From NCBI GenBank assembly GCA_003586115.2, contig QVOM02000057.1:8741819-8805818 (forward strand): a DNA stretch of 64,000 bases. The letters are read 5' to 3'. This stretch comes from Salvator merianae (Eukaryota; Chordata; Lepidosauria; Squamata; Teiidae). Below are positions 35,882 to 47,280 of the stretch, in pieces (the first letter of the stretch is position 1; each line of letters starts with the position of its first letter). The notes under the pieces are model-generated. The model was not told the origin of the DNA and made no database searches. It saw nothing but the letters and a program-made list of their open reading frames with translations. A program made the translations under genes and the position numbers.

Positions 35882-38548
35882 ATGGGAAACAAACAAGGAG
35901 AACTGGAAATCCTAGCACAGGAAAATAAATATGATGTCATAGGCATAACTGAAACTTGGTGGGATAATACGCATGATTGGAACACAGAGCTAGAAGGATA
36001 CAACTTATTTAAAAAAAACAGGCTTAATAAAAGGGGAGGAGGTGTTGCATTGTATGTAAGGAAAATATACACCACCACAGAGATTCATCTTTCTGATAAT
36101 GGAAGCCCTGTAGAAACCGTTTGGGTGAAAATACAAGGAGAGAGCAACACAAAGAATACTGTTGTAGGAGTTTATTATAGACCCCCTGGACAAACAGAAG
36201 TTATGGATGAACTCTTTATACATCAGATGGCTAAGCTCTCGGGGAAACACGACCTAGTGATTATGGGAGATTTTAAATATCCGGACATTTGTTGGGAATC
36301 TCTCTCTGGCAAAACTCATGGGTCCAATAAATTCTTATCCTCTCTGGCAGATAACTTCATTTTTCAAAGGATGGAGGAAAAAACAAGGGGGTCTGCTATC
36401 TTGGACCTAATCCTTACCAACAGGGAGGAAATGGTTGAGGAAGTAAGGGTGACTGGGACCCTGGGTGGCAGTGACCATGCTATCATTGAGTTTTGGATAA
36501 CAAAAGGAGGAAGATCTGAGAGGACTCAGACTTCAAGGTTAGATTTCAGAGGAGCAGATTTTGATGGACTCAGAAGGAGGGTAGGAAGGATCCATTGGCT
36601 GGATGTCTTAAAGGACAGAAACGTCCAGGAAGGATGGGAAATTTTGAGAAAGCATCTAAAGAGACCAGGGTGGATGAATCCTGAACTTAATAACTTGCTA
36701 AAAAGAAAAAAAGAAATGTTTAAAAAATTGAAAGAGGGGGACATATCAAAAGAAGAATATAATGCAATCTGCAGGAACTGCAGGATAAGTGTCAGAAAGG
36801 CTAAAGCTAAAAATGAATTGAGGATTGCAAGAGAGGCCAAAAACAATAAAAAAGGGTTTTGGGGGTATGTCAGAAGCAAAAGAAAAGTCAAAGAAGCTAT
36901 AGGACCTTTACAAAATGAGAAGGGTGATTTGGTCAAAAACGACAATCAGAAGGCAGAACTTCTGAACTCCTATTTTGTATCTGTTTTCTCTCAGAAAGGA
37001 AAGGAAACATTAGTTGGCCTTCACTGTGCTGTTAAGGGAATAAGAGAATCAAGACTCTGTATGGACAAGGAGAAGGTGAGGGAACACTTAGCAAACTTAA
37101 ATGTATTCAAGTGTCCAGGCCCAGATGAATTACATCCTAGGGTGCTGAAGGAATTAGCTGATATAATTGCTGAACCACTCTCTGTGATATCTGAGAACTC
37201 ATGGAAAACAGGAGAAGTCCCAGAAGATTGGAGAAGGGCAAATGTTGTACCTATCTTTAACAAAGGAATGAAGGCTGACCCAGGCAACTACAGGCCTGTG
37301 AGCCTGTCTTCAATACCAGGCAAGACATTTGAACAAATCATTAAACAGCATATATGGGAGCACTTGGATGGGAATGCAGTAATTAACCAAAGCAAACATG
37401 GATTTGTAACAAACAAGTCATGCCAGACTAATCTCATTTCCTTTTATGACAAAATTACTGGATGGATCGATCAAGGAAAGGCTGTGGACTTTAGCAAAGC
37501 ATTTGACAAGGTGTCTCATACTGTACTTATTGAAAAAATGATCAAATATGGGATTGACAGGACAAGTGCTAGGTGGATTCATAACTGGCTTAGTGATCGT
37601 ACTCAAAGAGTGGTCATAAATGGCTTCACATCCAATTGGAAGACTGTCTCAAGTGGGGTACCGCAAGGGTCTGTCTTGGGCCCATTGCTGTTCAACATTT
37701 TTATAAATGATGTGGATGAAGGTGTCAAGGGGACGCTGATCAAATTTGCAGACGACACAAAGCTAGGAGGGGTTGCTAACACTAGGGAGGAGAAGGAGAG
37801 GATTCAAAAGGATTTGGACAAGCTTGAACAGTGGGCTGAAACTAACAGAATGACACTTAACAGGGAGAAATGCAAAGTTTTACATCTGGGTAAGAAAAAT
37901 GACAATATCCAATACAGAACGGGGGGAATCTCGCTGAGCAGCAGCACATGTGAAAAGGATCTGGGTGTACCAGTAGATCATAGATTAAACATGAGTCAAC
38001 AGTGTGATGCAGCTGCAAAAAAGGCAAACACCATCCTGGGCTGTATCAAGAGGAGTATAGAGTCTAGATCACGAGAAGTAATTGTCCCACTTTACTCTTC
38101 CTTGGTCAGACCTCATCTGGAGTATTGTGTCCAGTTCTGGGCACCCCAATTTAAAAAAGACATTGACAAACTGGAACAAGTTCAGAGAAGGGCGACCAAA
38201 ATGGTGAGTGGTCTGCAAACCATGTCCTACGAGGAACGGTTAAAGGACCTAGGAATGTTTAGCCTGCAGAAGAGAAGACTGAGAGGAGACATGATAGCTG
38301 TTTTCAAGTATCTGAAGGGCTGTCACAGTGCAGAAGGATTGGCTCTATTCTCAGTTGCACAAGAAGGAAGGACTAGAAACAATGGGATGAAAATTCAAGG
38401 GAGTAGATACAGGCTAGATATTAGGAAAAACTTCCTGACCGTAAGGGCAATCAGTCACTGGAACAGGTTGCCACAGGAGGTGGTGGACTGTCCTTCACTG
38501 GAGATCTTCAAGGAAAGGCTGGACAGATATCTGTCTGGGATGCTTTAG
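35882..38548 (+). CDS. CR1 ORF2 (endonuclease and reverse transcriptase), open but altered
   Basis: An 888-residue open frame. The N-terminal APE-type endonuclease shows IGITETWWDN (about residue 19), GGGVALYVR (about 51), GDFKYPDICW (129-138) and GGSDHAIIEF (about 194-203). The reverse transcriptase shows CPGPDELHPRVLKEL, RPVSLSSIPGK, SSGVPQGSVLGPLLFNIF and FADDTKLGG (about 620). Two defects are visible. The endonuclease GDFN motif has Lys at residue 132 (codon AAA, 36275-36277). The strand before RT motif A is short: AVDFSKAFD (from 37481) lacks about five residues found between D and F in CR1 relatives. So the frame is open but probably inactive. The 5' start is the first Met of the frame, 330 bases after the usual ORF1 end region. 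Confidence 0.93.
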   Translation: MGNKQGELEILAQENKYDVIGITETWWDNTHDWNTELEGYNLFKKNRLNKRGGGVALYVRKIYTTTEIHLSDNGSPVETVWVKIQGESNTKNTVVGVYYRPPGQTEVMDELFIHQMAKLSGKHDLVIMGDFKYPDICWESLSGKTHGSNKFLSSLADNFIFQRMEEKTRGSAILDLILTNREEMVEEVRVTGTLGGSDHAIIEFWITKGGRSERTQTSRLDFRGADFDGLRRRVGRIHWLDVLKDRNVQEGWEILRKHLKRPGWMNPELNNLLKRKKEMFKKLKEGDISKEEYNAICRNCRISVRKAKAKNELRIAREAKNNKKGFWGYVRSKRKVKEAIGPLQNEKGDLVKNDNQKAELLNSYFVSVFSQKGKETLVGLHCAVKGIRESRLCMDKEKVREHLANLNVFKCPGPDELHPRVLKELADIIAEPLSVISENSWKTGEVPEDWRRANVVPIFNKGMKADPGNYRPVSLSSIPGKTFEQIIKQHIWEHLDGNAVINQSKHGFVTNKSCQTNLISFYDKITGWIDQGKAVDFSKAFDKVSHTVLIEKMIKYGIDRTSARWIHNWLSDRTQRVVINGFTSNWKTVSSGVPQGSVLGPLLFNIFINDVDEGVKGTLIKFADDTKLGGVANTREEKERIQKDLDKLEQWAETNRMTLNREKCKVLHLGKKNDNIQYRTGGISLSSSTCEKDLGVPVDHRLNMSQQCDAAAKKANTILGCIKRSIESRSREVIVPLYSSLVRPHLEYCVQFWAPQFKKDIDKLEQVQRRATKMVSGLQTMSYEERLKDLGMFSLQKRRLRGDMIAVFKYLKGCHSAEGLALFSVAQEGRTRNNGMKIQGSRYRLDIRKNFLTVRAISHWNRLPQEVVDCPSLEIFKERLDRYLSGML

Positions 38549-38625
38549 TGAATCCTGCATTGAGCAGGGGGTTGGACTCAATGACCCTGGAGGTCCCTTC
38601 CAACTCTATGATTCTATGATTCTAT

Positions 38626-39700
38626 GGTATGTCTAAGAGTTTCAAAAAAAGCTTTCCAAAGCCGTGAAGTAAACTGAGCACCTCTGCCACTCACAATTTT
38701 GGATGGAAGACCATGGAGCCAGTCAATGTGCTCCACAAATGTCTTAGTCAGTTCTGGAGCAATAGAGAGCAGCAGGACACAAAGTGAGCCTGCTAGGAAA
38801 AGGGGTTAATGAGATCAATGATAAAATCCATCCTGATGCCCACCCAGAACCTTCCTGCCTCAGTAGTAGCAGACAGGACAGCAGTGAACATATAGCTCCA
38901 TGTCCTTCTGTATCCCCATTCACCAGAACCAGCATGGAGGGAGAGAGGGAAGAATGCTGTACTACTGCCATGCCCTCCTCCCCAAGGCTAAAAAACTGCA
39001 GGTGCATCTTGTGTGGATAAGGAAGATCTGGCTTTGATGCATTCCTCAGGGACCCTTAAGACTATCCAGCTGAGCCTGCTGCTGCCTTGTAGACAACACA
39101 CTGTTGCACCTGGCCTCAGTCTCACCAGCAAGATAAACCCAGCTCATCAGGAATGTTGGGTCCCCTTGGAATAACGAGTTTCACAGGATGTATGGATTCA
39201 AGCCATCATCAAATTTCTGGATCTTTGTCATCTCTGACCCCTCAGGTATTTCACTAGCAAGGTGGCGGAATTCACTGCATATTCAGAGAACAACTTTTCC
39301 ACTTGATGGGGCCTCTGCAAGTGGTTCAACATATGCTTCTGCTGAAATGGGTCCTCAGAGCATTCCCAGAGAGATACCATGACACTGTCTAGTGTTTTCA
39401 GTTCTGTGGCATAACAGTCATACATATCAACCAGGCACTCTGCCACCTTGCCCTGGAGTTGCATTGATATATAGCAAGCTTTAGAAGCCTCGCTGAAAAT
39501 GTGTGACCACAGTGCTTGAGGAACTCAGCTACTTGTTTCAGAAAGAACAGGAACTTCCTGAACTTGTTTCAAATGTAACTTTCAATGCTTTGAAATAAGG
39601 CCTCATCTACTTTCATTCAACCCACTGGACCCCTGATGGTACATCTTCATGGTCAATCGCTTCTTCTGGCAGCTGACCACCCTCTGCCTCAGCAATGTCT
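38626..39700 (-). mobile_element. Gypsy element A, gag and integrase core parts
   Basis: Minus-strand remnants. 38800-38630 reads LTKTFVEHIDWLHGLPSK, IVSGRGAQFTSRLWKAFF, the DDE integrase core where the second Asp is replaced by Gly (SGRG for SDRG). Around 38830 an MDFIIDLINPF block corresponds to the first catalytic Asp region. 39464-39228 resembles Gypsy gag (EDPFQQKHMLNHLQ, VEKLFSEYAVNSATLLVKYL). Protease, RT and RNase H are missing between gag and integrase, so the element had an internal deletion before or after the CR1 insertion. Confidence 0.72.
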
Positions 39701-40989
39701 TTCTTCTTATGCTCGATACTGTTATGAGATGCCCTCATTAAATATGATCGATGTACACTTTGGTGAATAAAGCATAAGCAAACTCATGTCAGGGTGGCAG
39801 ATTGGTACATTATACAGGAAATTGTCCACCAATGGTCTGGATTCCTGTACCATCTTGGAAACTCAAATCCCATTTCAAAAGTACAAAATGGGAACGGTTT
39901 TCCTTTGACTCCCTCCCCCTCCCTTCTGCCTACAAGGAAGCAAATCTGCATATCAATGTTAACAGGTCTGGTTTCCTTCAGAACAATAGAAACCTCTGCA
40001 GAGCTGTAGAACATCCTGGTAAAAATAGCAAAAATTATTTTTGCCATTACAAAACATAGGCAAACTGCAATGTTTAACAGGAAGTAGTAGGTAAACATCT
40101 TGCTTACTTCTGACTGGAATTTGAGTACATTTCTTGATTACCCATCAGGAAGCTTTTTCTCTCTTATGGCTATCACTGACTGTATGTTAATGAGTCATCT
40201 GCTGGGTTCCTTGCCTACATTTACCCTAAGTATGAGTCATTATCTGTCCTTGGTCCCTCCCAGCCTTATTCTCCATAGCAGAGAAATTAACGTGGCTTGC
40301 TTCCATTGCACCTGGGTCCTTCCCATTCCCAAAATCCTTTTCACCAAATCCCAATTGTTTCTCCTTCCTTGCCAAGCCCAGAGGAGGAGAGTTATAAATG
40401 CTAATAACTTGGGGGGGGTCTCTCTCTTGCTTTCTGGACCTGCCTGTATGCTTCTCTTCTTTAACTAGAACCACCTGCTGTCTAAGTAGTTTAAAGATTG
40501 GGTTGAGTTGTGCTTTTGTTTTCCTTCCTTTTTGCTGCTGCAACTTGACCTCAGAATAATAGCAAGTCTACCTACTCAGTTTAAAAGTAAAACTTTATTT
40601 TCCTTTTGCTTTTGTCAACATTAATGGACTCAAACCTTATTTCATTGCTGCTGCTTATGTTTTTTGTTCTGTTGCCACTTTTCTTGTTTTAATTAATAAT
40701 TATTTATATTGGGAACTCTGTTTTTGACTAGACCTTTTCCCTGCCTATTATTTTTATATGGTCTATCCCAGTTAATTGTCCTTTTTTAAAGCCAATACAC
40801 TAAAAAATTCTGTACTTAGAGTTTGTGGCTGGGCAGAGCTAGTTGCCCCATTAAAACCAGTTAGTCCCAATTCACCATTCTTATCAAAAACCAACTAATC
40901 ACCAGAATATATTGATTCTTATTGTCTCATATCACTTCTAAATCAAGATTATAATTATTTTAGTTCAATATTGGTAAATAGAATAAAAC
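39701..40989. other. No gene seen; possible Gypsy 5' end or LTR
   Basis: Short frames only. TTTAAAAGTAAAACTTTATTTTCC near 40580 looks like a transposon 3' end. I could not define LTR boundaries. Confidence 0.3.
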
Positions 40990-42470
40990 TTTTATTTTAC
41001 AATTAATTAGTAAGGATCAATATATTTCATGCCCCTTTGTTTGATTTCAGTCCAATTAGAATAACATTAAATGTATTACACTATGCTTTGATTTCTAAAT
41101 CTCCCTTAAGTATATTTTCTTTAGATGTTCATAAAGTAGTTGATTCCATTACTCACCAATTTTTATTAAGTGCACTGCAGATGACAAATTTTCCTTTACC
41201 AATGATAAAAATTATAAAACAAATATATAGTGCCTCATATGCCCAAATATAGGTTAACTCTACTCTTTCAGCTAGTTTCCTTCTACAACGTGGGACCAAG
41301 CAAGGAGGTCCCCATCACCAGTTTATTTGCAATCTTTTTAGATCATTTTATCCAACACATATCAGCAAATCCCCTAATTACCAGTTACCCATTAGACAGC
41401 TCTAGAATACTCTGTAATTTTTATGTAGATGACTGACTAATTTTCTCTAGTTACCCAAACCAAGCCATCATTTTTTAAAAAATCTATTTATTTCTGAAGT
41501 CTCTGGACTTCATTCCAATTTAGCTAAACCATCTGCTCTATATTGCAATGTTAAACGGGATGATATTAACCACATTTTCAAATCTATAGGAATTAAAACT
41601 GTAACTAGAGGAATTTGATACTAAAGAATTATTTCACCTCAACTCTGTAATCTATTTAGGTTAACTTATATGGTAGCAAGGAAAAAGTTATATAAAGACC
41701 TCCAATCTTGGAAATATAAGCACCTAACAATTCTTGGTAAAACTGCTGCTGTAAAGATGATGCTCTTATTGGACATCCCTTCAGTGATCTTAGCCCAATG
41801 TGATAAAGAAATCCAAAAAGTTATTTTAACAACAAAAAGTTGCATCAAAAAACCCTATTTAATTAAAACCAGAGGCAAAGAGGGATGGGTTTTACCCCCC
41901 CTTTATTATATTTTATAGATTTTCAATTATGAAATTTATTATTATTTCAGTCTCCCTCCCATAAGTGGTGGGTTGACAATGAATTAAAAGAGTATAAACT
42001 TAAGGCCCCCAAATTCAATATTTTGTATTCATCATTAGTAACAAAGAAAATCAATACTGGTAACCCACTCACTATTTCGTTAATTAATTGTTGGAATAAG
42101 AGTAGGGAAAAGTTATTTCCCTTATCCTTTACCCCTTTACAATATTTATCCAATCTACAATCACTTCTTTCTAAACAAGATTGGCATAAACTAAAGGAAG
42201 CCAGCTTCTGTAAAACCCGAGACTTCTATGATTCCTTGGGCAAATAATTCACATCTCACCACTGGAATAATGTACTAACACCATTCTCAAAATATTGGCT
42301 GGCAATTCATAAAACTGGGTATGAACTAACATCAGTAGAGTTAACTGATGCAGTCCATCAGTCTTTCACCCCATTTGAAAAAACATTAGACTTATTACAT
42401 ACAGAGCAAAAGGAACTTGTTTCAATAATATGCAAAGTTTTAGCTAACACCATAAGGAAGGACTGGAGGA
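40990..42470 (+). mobile_element. L1-like LINE ORF2 remnant
   Basis: Broken + strand frames. FSPIRITLNVLHYAL and SIFSLDVHKVVDSITHQFLL (motif A region, 41037-41250) are followed in another frame by the motif B region (ACGTGGGACCAAGCAAGGAGG, GTKQGG) and by ILCNFYVDD (41410-41436), the catalytic YVDD box. C-terminal parts such as LQSWKYKHLTILGKTAAVKM and GKEGWVLPPLYYIL follow at 41690-41918. Many frameshifts. The YVDD box and sequence differ from the other L1 copies here, so this is a separate lineage. Confidence 0.75.
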
Positions 42471-43034
42471 GCCTGGAATGGGTCGGCATCTTGCTCTTGC
42501 TGCTCCTCATACTTCCTGGAATCAACTTATGGTTGCAAGACCATAAGATTCTTGCTTCAAGGTTCAATTTGCTGTCCACCCATTTTTCTTCCCTTCTCCC
42601 TATACAGTCCAATTCCTTGCTCCTTTGGAGCAGATGGGAACCCTCAGCCTTCCTCTCCTCCCTTTCCAATGAGTGTCAAGTTTTGGCATCACTGTTTAAA
42701 CTCTGGAATTCACTGCCTCAGGAGGTGGTGGCAGCAAGCTGTTTGAATGGCTTGAAAGGGGAATGGAGCACATTCATGGGGGAGAATGGAGTTATCCTGT
42801 ACTCTTAATCCTGGCTGCTTGGTATTCCTCCCAGGATTACAGAATGCTAATCTTTAGGGAGTCGTAGAAAATGAGAGTTAGAAGGAAGATCCAATGATCA
42901 GCTGGTGCAGCAGTAAATCACTTACTTATTGTCTTGTGGGCTTTTCGGTGTAGCATCAGTCTGACTAGTGTAGGAAACCAGTGTGGATTAAAAAGATCTA
43001 TTTTATTTAATGGAGTTAAATCCATTAGTCTCCT
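42471..43034. other. Possible LINE 3' fragment; no gene
   Basis: A frame with FKLWNSLPQEVVAASC (about 42700-42745) resembles the WN-LP-EVV block of CR1/L2 3' coding ends. The remainder is unassigned. Confidence 0.4.
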
Positions 43035-43155
43035 CTTCCCCCAAAGCATCCAAGCAGGCACATACAACAACCCTGTGAGGTGGATCAATCTGAATAGCCA
43101 AAGGTCACCCAGACAGCATTCATGACTGAGGGAGCCTTAAACCCAGGCCTCTTGT
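43035..43155 (+). repeat. MIR-like SINE fragment
   Basis: ACAACAACCCTGTGAGGTGG, CCAAAGGTCACCCAG and TTAAACCCAGGCCTCTTGTG follow the order of the conserved core of MIR-type SINEs (ACAACCCTATGAGGTAGG, CCAAGGTCACACAGC, GATTCGAACCCAGG). Confidence 0.65.
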
Positions 43156-44230
43156 GTCTTATCTGCTACTTTCTGCTGGCATTTATTTTTGGGTCTCATC
43201 CTGTACTCAGTCTCTACTTATCCCAAATATGTTTCCTTGAGACACGCAGACTCCCAAGATATTTAGGCAAGGGTGAAACCCAACCCATGGACAGAGGGTC
43301 TATTCAATCTTTCTTCTCCTCTGGGAATGGAGGAAAAAACTCTTCTTTGTCAGCAGCCACTTAGGACATGGTCCAACATTCTGAATTTAATCTGTATCAG
43401 AAGACTATGAGGACTAAGTTCGTGTTCCAATCGTTCCCATATTTGCATTTTAACATGGACTCACTTCGGACTTGCTCATTCTCACAGTGTTTCCTGTGCT
43501 TGGCATGGGGAAACCCTAGTTTTTCTGTCTCCACACCAAATTCCCCTCTCTGTGCAGTCAGTGATTGGCTGCAGTACCAATGTTCAAATCTTGACTTTAC
43601 AGGGGTGGGCAAGTCAAGCTCTGCCCTCCATATTTCCCTGTTGCCATGTCTGAACATGGATTCCCTTGACAGCATTACTGGTCAATTGTCATTTGCTCCT
43701 TCTCCCCCTCCAACCTGTCTCCACCCAAGCAGAACTTCAATTCCACAACTACCACACAATAAAGCTTCTTGAAGGGCAGATCATGATTTCTGCTGCTTTG
43801 TAATTGCACTTTTGTTGCTCACACCTTATTACGTTGCCACTTTTATGAGGAGGCACGTGCAACCTTTATCACCCCTATTGTGTCCCGAATTCTAGATAAA
43901 GGAGAAGAGCACTGCCTGAAACATCTACTAGAAGGCAACCAATTCCAGAATACTATAAATGTTGCCAGGTTTTGTGCATTAGCAATCAAATTAAGAACAG
44001 AAGCAACCACAAGTAACAGCCAGGGTCCTCAGACAAATTAGACAATGTTGACAAATTGTATATTTTAAATTTTTATTACTATGACATTTTATAATCAAAT
44101 TTTTATATTTTATACATTATTTTTATATGTCGATTTTAAATATGCCAAGGAATTTTTTATGTATTTTGATTCTGGTCATTGACCGTACAAATAAATTAAT
44201 TCATTTCATTCATTCATTCATTCAATGCAT
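43156..44230. other. No gene seen
   Basis: Short frames only. An (ATTC)n run at about 44190-44224 closes the stretch. Confidence 0.4.
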
Positions 44231-44520
44231 TCCAATCCCATCACGCCACACCGGCGAGTGAGCGCCTTGCCCTGCTCTCGGGCGCCGGCTTCGAGGGTCG
44301 CTCCTTAACCGTTTGCTGCCAATAGGAGCAGGGAATCTCAAACGACCAATTAAAGCCCAAAGACGTCGCTGATGTCAGCAAACCTGCGGAGCATCGGTTG
44401 CTAAGGAATGAGGCGCAACTTATAAGCAATGTGAAAGTAAGGTGCACCCTTGGACTCGTGTACGCGGGGGTATATGTGTACGGGGATATTCAGCTGACGG
44501 CTTAATTTAACACGCGTACT
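44231..44520 (+). promoter_or_regulatory. CpG-rich segment upstream of Gypsy element B
   Basis: CpG density is far above that of neighbouring AT-rich sequence. Motif-like blocks include GACGTCGCTGATGTCAG (CRE-like) near 44360 and CGGTTGCTAAGGAA (X-box-like) near 44393. It could be a retroelement promoter, part of a lost 5' LTR or leader, or a small host CpG island. Function is inference. Confidence 0.35.
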
Positions 44521-46025
44521 CGAGGGCATGCAACCAGAAACTGTCCAGTGTGCTCGCACCCTGAATCTAGCAGTCACAGTACTGGGTGTTACAAATCCAC
44601 TGCATGCTGATATCAAAGCAGCACTTCCCTCAGATGACTGGTTTCAGATGAACCAGCCCCTGCCCATGAAAGCAGGAAACCTGTACATTCCATCCACCCT
44701 CCGGCCCAAGATCCTAGAACTGTATCATGACAGTCCTTCTGCCAGGCATTTTGGCTTCCTAAAGACCTTGCTGGTCATCAAACGCCTCTACTGATGGCCC
44801 GCTATGTGCAAACAAATCAAGACCTACGTTTGCTCTTGTCCAGTTTGCATCACATCTAAATCTCACCCAGCTAAACCAGAGGGACTGCTGCAACCTCTTC
44901 CTGTTCCTGCCCATCCTTGAGAGCAGCTCAGCCTGGACCTAATCGTGGACCTTCCCCCCTCCTCCGGGCATACAACAATTTGCACCATTGTTAATCATTT
45001 GTCAAAAATGGCACACTTTATTCCTTTGAAAGGCGTTCCATCAGCCCCTGCCTTAGCCATACTTTTTATGGAATATGTCTTTAGACTACATGGAATGCCC
45101 AAACGTCATATTTCTGATAGAGGAGTGCAGATGGCAGCGAAATTCTGGAAAGCGTTTACTAAACTTCTAGGCATCCACCATTCTTACTCAACAGCCTACC
45201 ATCCTGAAAACGACAGGGCAACTGAACAAGTTAATCAAACCTTGGAACAATAGTTTTGCTGTTTTACTAACTTTCAACAAAGTGACTGGTCTTCATATTT
45301 ACCTTTGGCAGAATTTGCTTACAATAACTCTGTTCATTCTTCCTTACAGGTGTCTCCATTTAAAGCTGTGTATGGCTCTGATTTCCATGTCCTGCCTCCT
45401 CTGCTGCTGGACCCACATGGTCCCCACGAGGTGACTGCCTGGGCTGATGCTTCTGCGGCTGCCTGGTTGGAATTGCAAGCATCCCTGGAGCTTGCCAAGC
45501 AAGCGCAGAAAGCTGCTGCAGACAGATCCCTGATGCCTGGGGAGCAGATCGATGTTGGTGACATGGTCTGTTTATCTATGCATCAACTCAAATCTCCCTG
45601 TCCGTCCCACAAATTGAATATGCACTTTATTGGCCCCTTTAAGGTGATTGCCAGATCAATGATGTGGTTTTTCATCTGAAACTCGCCAAGCACATGAAAA
45701 TTCACCCTGTTTTCCACCGTAGTCTCCTTCACAAGGAACCACCCCCTCCCCTTTGTGTGACTCTGCACGCCCACTCGCACCCATTATGCTTGGAGAACAT
45801 AAGCATTTTGAGATTTCTGAAATTTTGGATTCCCATTTATTCCAGGGATCCCTCCAGTACCTCGTCCACTGGGGGGGCTACCCTGCCTCTGAGCACTCCT
45901 GAGTCAATTTCTCTGATGTCTATGCTCACCGGCTCACCTGTGCATTTCACTCCCACTTCCCTACCAAGCCTGGCCCTGCAGCCCATGCTGCTTTGCCCAG
46001 GGGGGGCTGTATGGGTGGGGGATAG
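44521..46025 (+). mobile_element. Gypsy element B: integrase and tail of pol
   Basis: Ty3/Gypsy pol, 3' half only. An H2C2 zinc-binding region is visible (LYHDSPSARHFGFLKTL, then TYVCSCPVC after a TGA at about 44793). The DDE integrase core keeps LDLIVDLPPSSG (after an in-frame stop at about 44920), HISDRGVQMAAKFW and AYHPENDRATEQVNQTLEQ. Downstream are LPLAEFAYNNSVHSSLQVSPF and MHFIGPFKVI, then IHPVFHRSLLHKEP from the C-terminal end. Stops at about 44793, 44920 and 45252 and a frameshift near 45650 make it inactive. Protease and RT are absent. Confidence 0.88.
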
Positions 46026-46252
46026 TGTCAGCCACTTTTACTGCTCTGCCACCTTTGCCCTAATAAGCTGGTGTTCGTGTTCCCCTTTGTTTAGTTGGCC
46101 TCCATGAGAACATGGAGATATGCTCAAGCTCTTAGGTCTGTACCACCAGCTCCTCTGGGTAGTTGCTCATCAACCAATAAATGGACTCTTACATGATTTC
46201 AGCTGTGTCCTGAACATTAATTTCTGTTGGGTGTTGGAAGGTGATCCTGACA
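46026..46252 (+). repeat. Gypsy element B 3' LTR
   Basis: Begins TGTCAG and ends CTGACA, a 6-base inverted repeat, 227 bases. It is preceded by a purine-rich tract (CAGGGGGGGC, GGGTGGGGGATAG at about 45999-46025), the expected primer for plus-strand synthesis. AATAAA at about 46177 may be its poly(A) signal. No 5' LTR copy was seen near 44500. Confidence 0.75.
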
Positions 46253-46440
46253 CTTGCACCACTTCGTACACACCTGGGTAATTCTCAGTTTACTGAAGTC
46301 ACCTCTGTTAACCACTCAAAAAGCTAATTCCCATGCAAAACGTGTTGCTTATTTGAAACGGTTCCCCATTCTTAGCCATTTTCTGTGAAGTGCTCTCCCA
46401 TTCCATAGCTGCTAACCATCCATCCAAAGTTGAGGATAAC
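46253..46440 (+). repeat. Direct repeat, left copy
   Basis: About 180 bases matching 47090-47280: shared blocks include ACACACCTG-GTAATTCT, GAAACGGTTCCCCATTCTTA and CTCTCCCATTCCATAGCTGCT. It starts exactly where the Gypsy B LTR ends. Confidence 0.8.
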
Positions 46441-47089
46441 CCCATTTGACACGCTCTAATCAAATGTTCACATGATTTGGCAGAGAGATTGGAATGTGTT
46501 TAATGTTCAAAAAGGATTAACTATTGGAAGCTTGTTTCACCATGTTGGATGATAAGATTGAGTGAGTCTTTATTGCTTTGAACCACTGCATTTGGGTTGC
46601 CAGTTCTGAGAACGGTTCTTCCTTAAAAACTGCATACAGATCAAACAGCACTTAGTTCATTTGTTAGCAAAATTACCAGGCAAACTATACCAAATGGGTA
46701 GAAATATTGCTTTCATGAAATGCTGATGTAGACCACAGTGCTATTCTTTGAGCATGCTCCTTTGCAATTGCTAATAGCGAATGAAAACATCAACCTCGTC
46801 CTACCAACCAATAAGGAGCAGTTCCACTGTAGCATTTGCTATAAGACGGTAGAATTGATGTATTACCAGTCTTTTGGAGCTGTGTTGAAAATAACGTAAC
46901 AAGGCAGTCATTTGGTGAGTTGTTGATTTAGAAATTGCCAGTCTTCTGAAAGAATTAATTTGAAAAATTCACTAGGATCCCTGGCATCCTTTTTGAAAGA
47001 TGTTGGATGTACATTCTCATAGGAATGAAGACCTTTAGCTTTTGCTAGATTTTCATTTCTTTTCCAAGATCCTGCTATAACAGATCTTG
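46441..47089 (-). other. Spacer between direct repeats; unassigned frame
   Basis: Part of a minus-strand open frame of 88 residues (47174-46908), with FFKLILSEDWQFLNQQLTK, enters here and stops. I do not recognise it; a decayed DNA-transposon protein is possible. The rest has no frame. Confidence 0.3.
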
Positions 47090-47280
47090 GACCACTTTGT
47101 ACACACCTGAGTAATTCTTCAAAGTTTACTGTTGTCACCTCTGTAAACCACTTAAAAAGCTCATTCTCAGGCAAAACGCATTACTAATTTGAAACGGTTC
47201 CCCATTCTTAGCCATTTTCTGCAATGTGCTCTCCCATTCCATAGCTGCTGAACATCTATCCAAAGTTAAGGATAACCTCA
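47090..47280 (+). repeat. Direct repeat, right copy
   Basis: Second copy of the 46253-46440 sequence, with several substitutions and small indels. It covers the start of the minus-strand frame ENELFKWFTEVTTVNFEELL. Confidence 0.8.

Larger units (their letters stand above)
34877..38625 (+). mobile_element. CR1 LINE, nearly full length
   Basis: CR1-clade non-LTR retrotransposon inserted into Gypsy element A. It comprises an ORF1 remnant with an SGNH-hydrolase-like domain, a long ORF2 (35882-38548), a short 3' UTR with GAGGTCCCTTCCAACTCTATG, and the diagnostic ATTCTATG repeats at its 3' end (about 38608-38625). Structure and order match vertebrate CR1. It is the youngest-looking LINE in the window. 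Confidence 0.93.
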
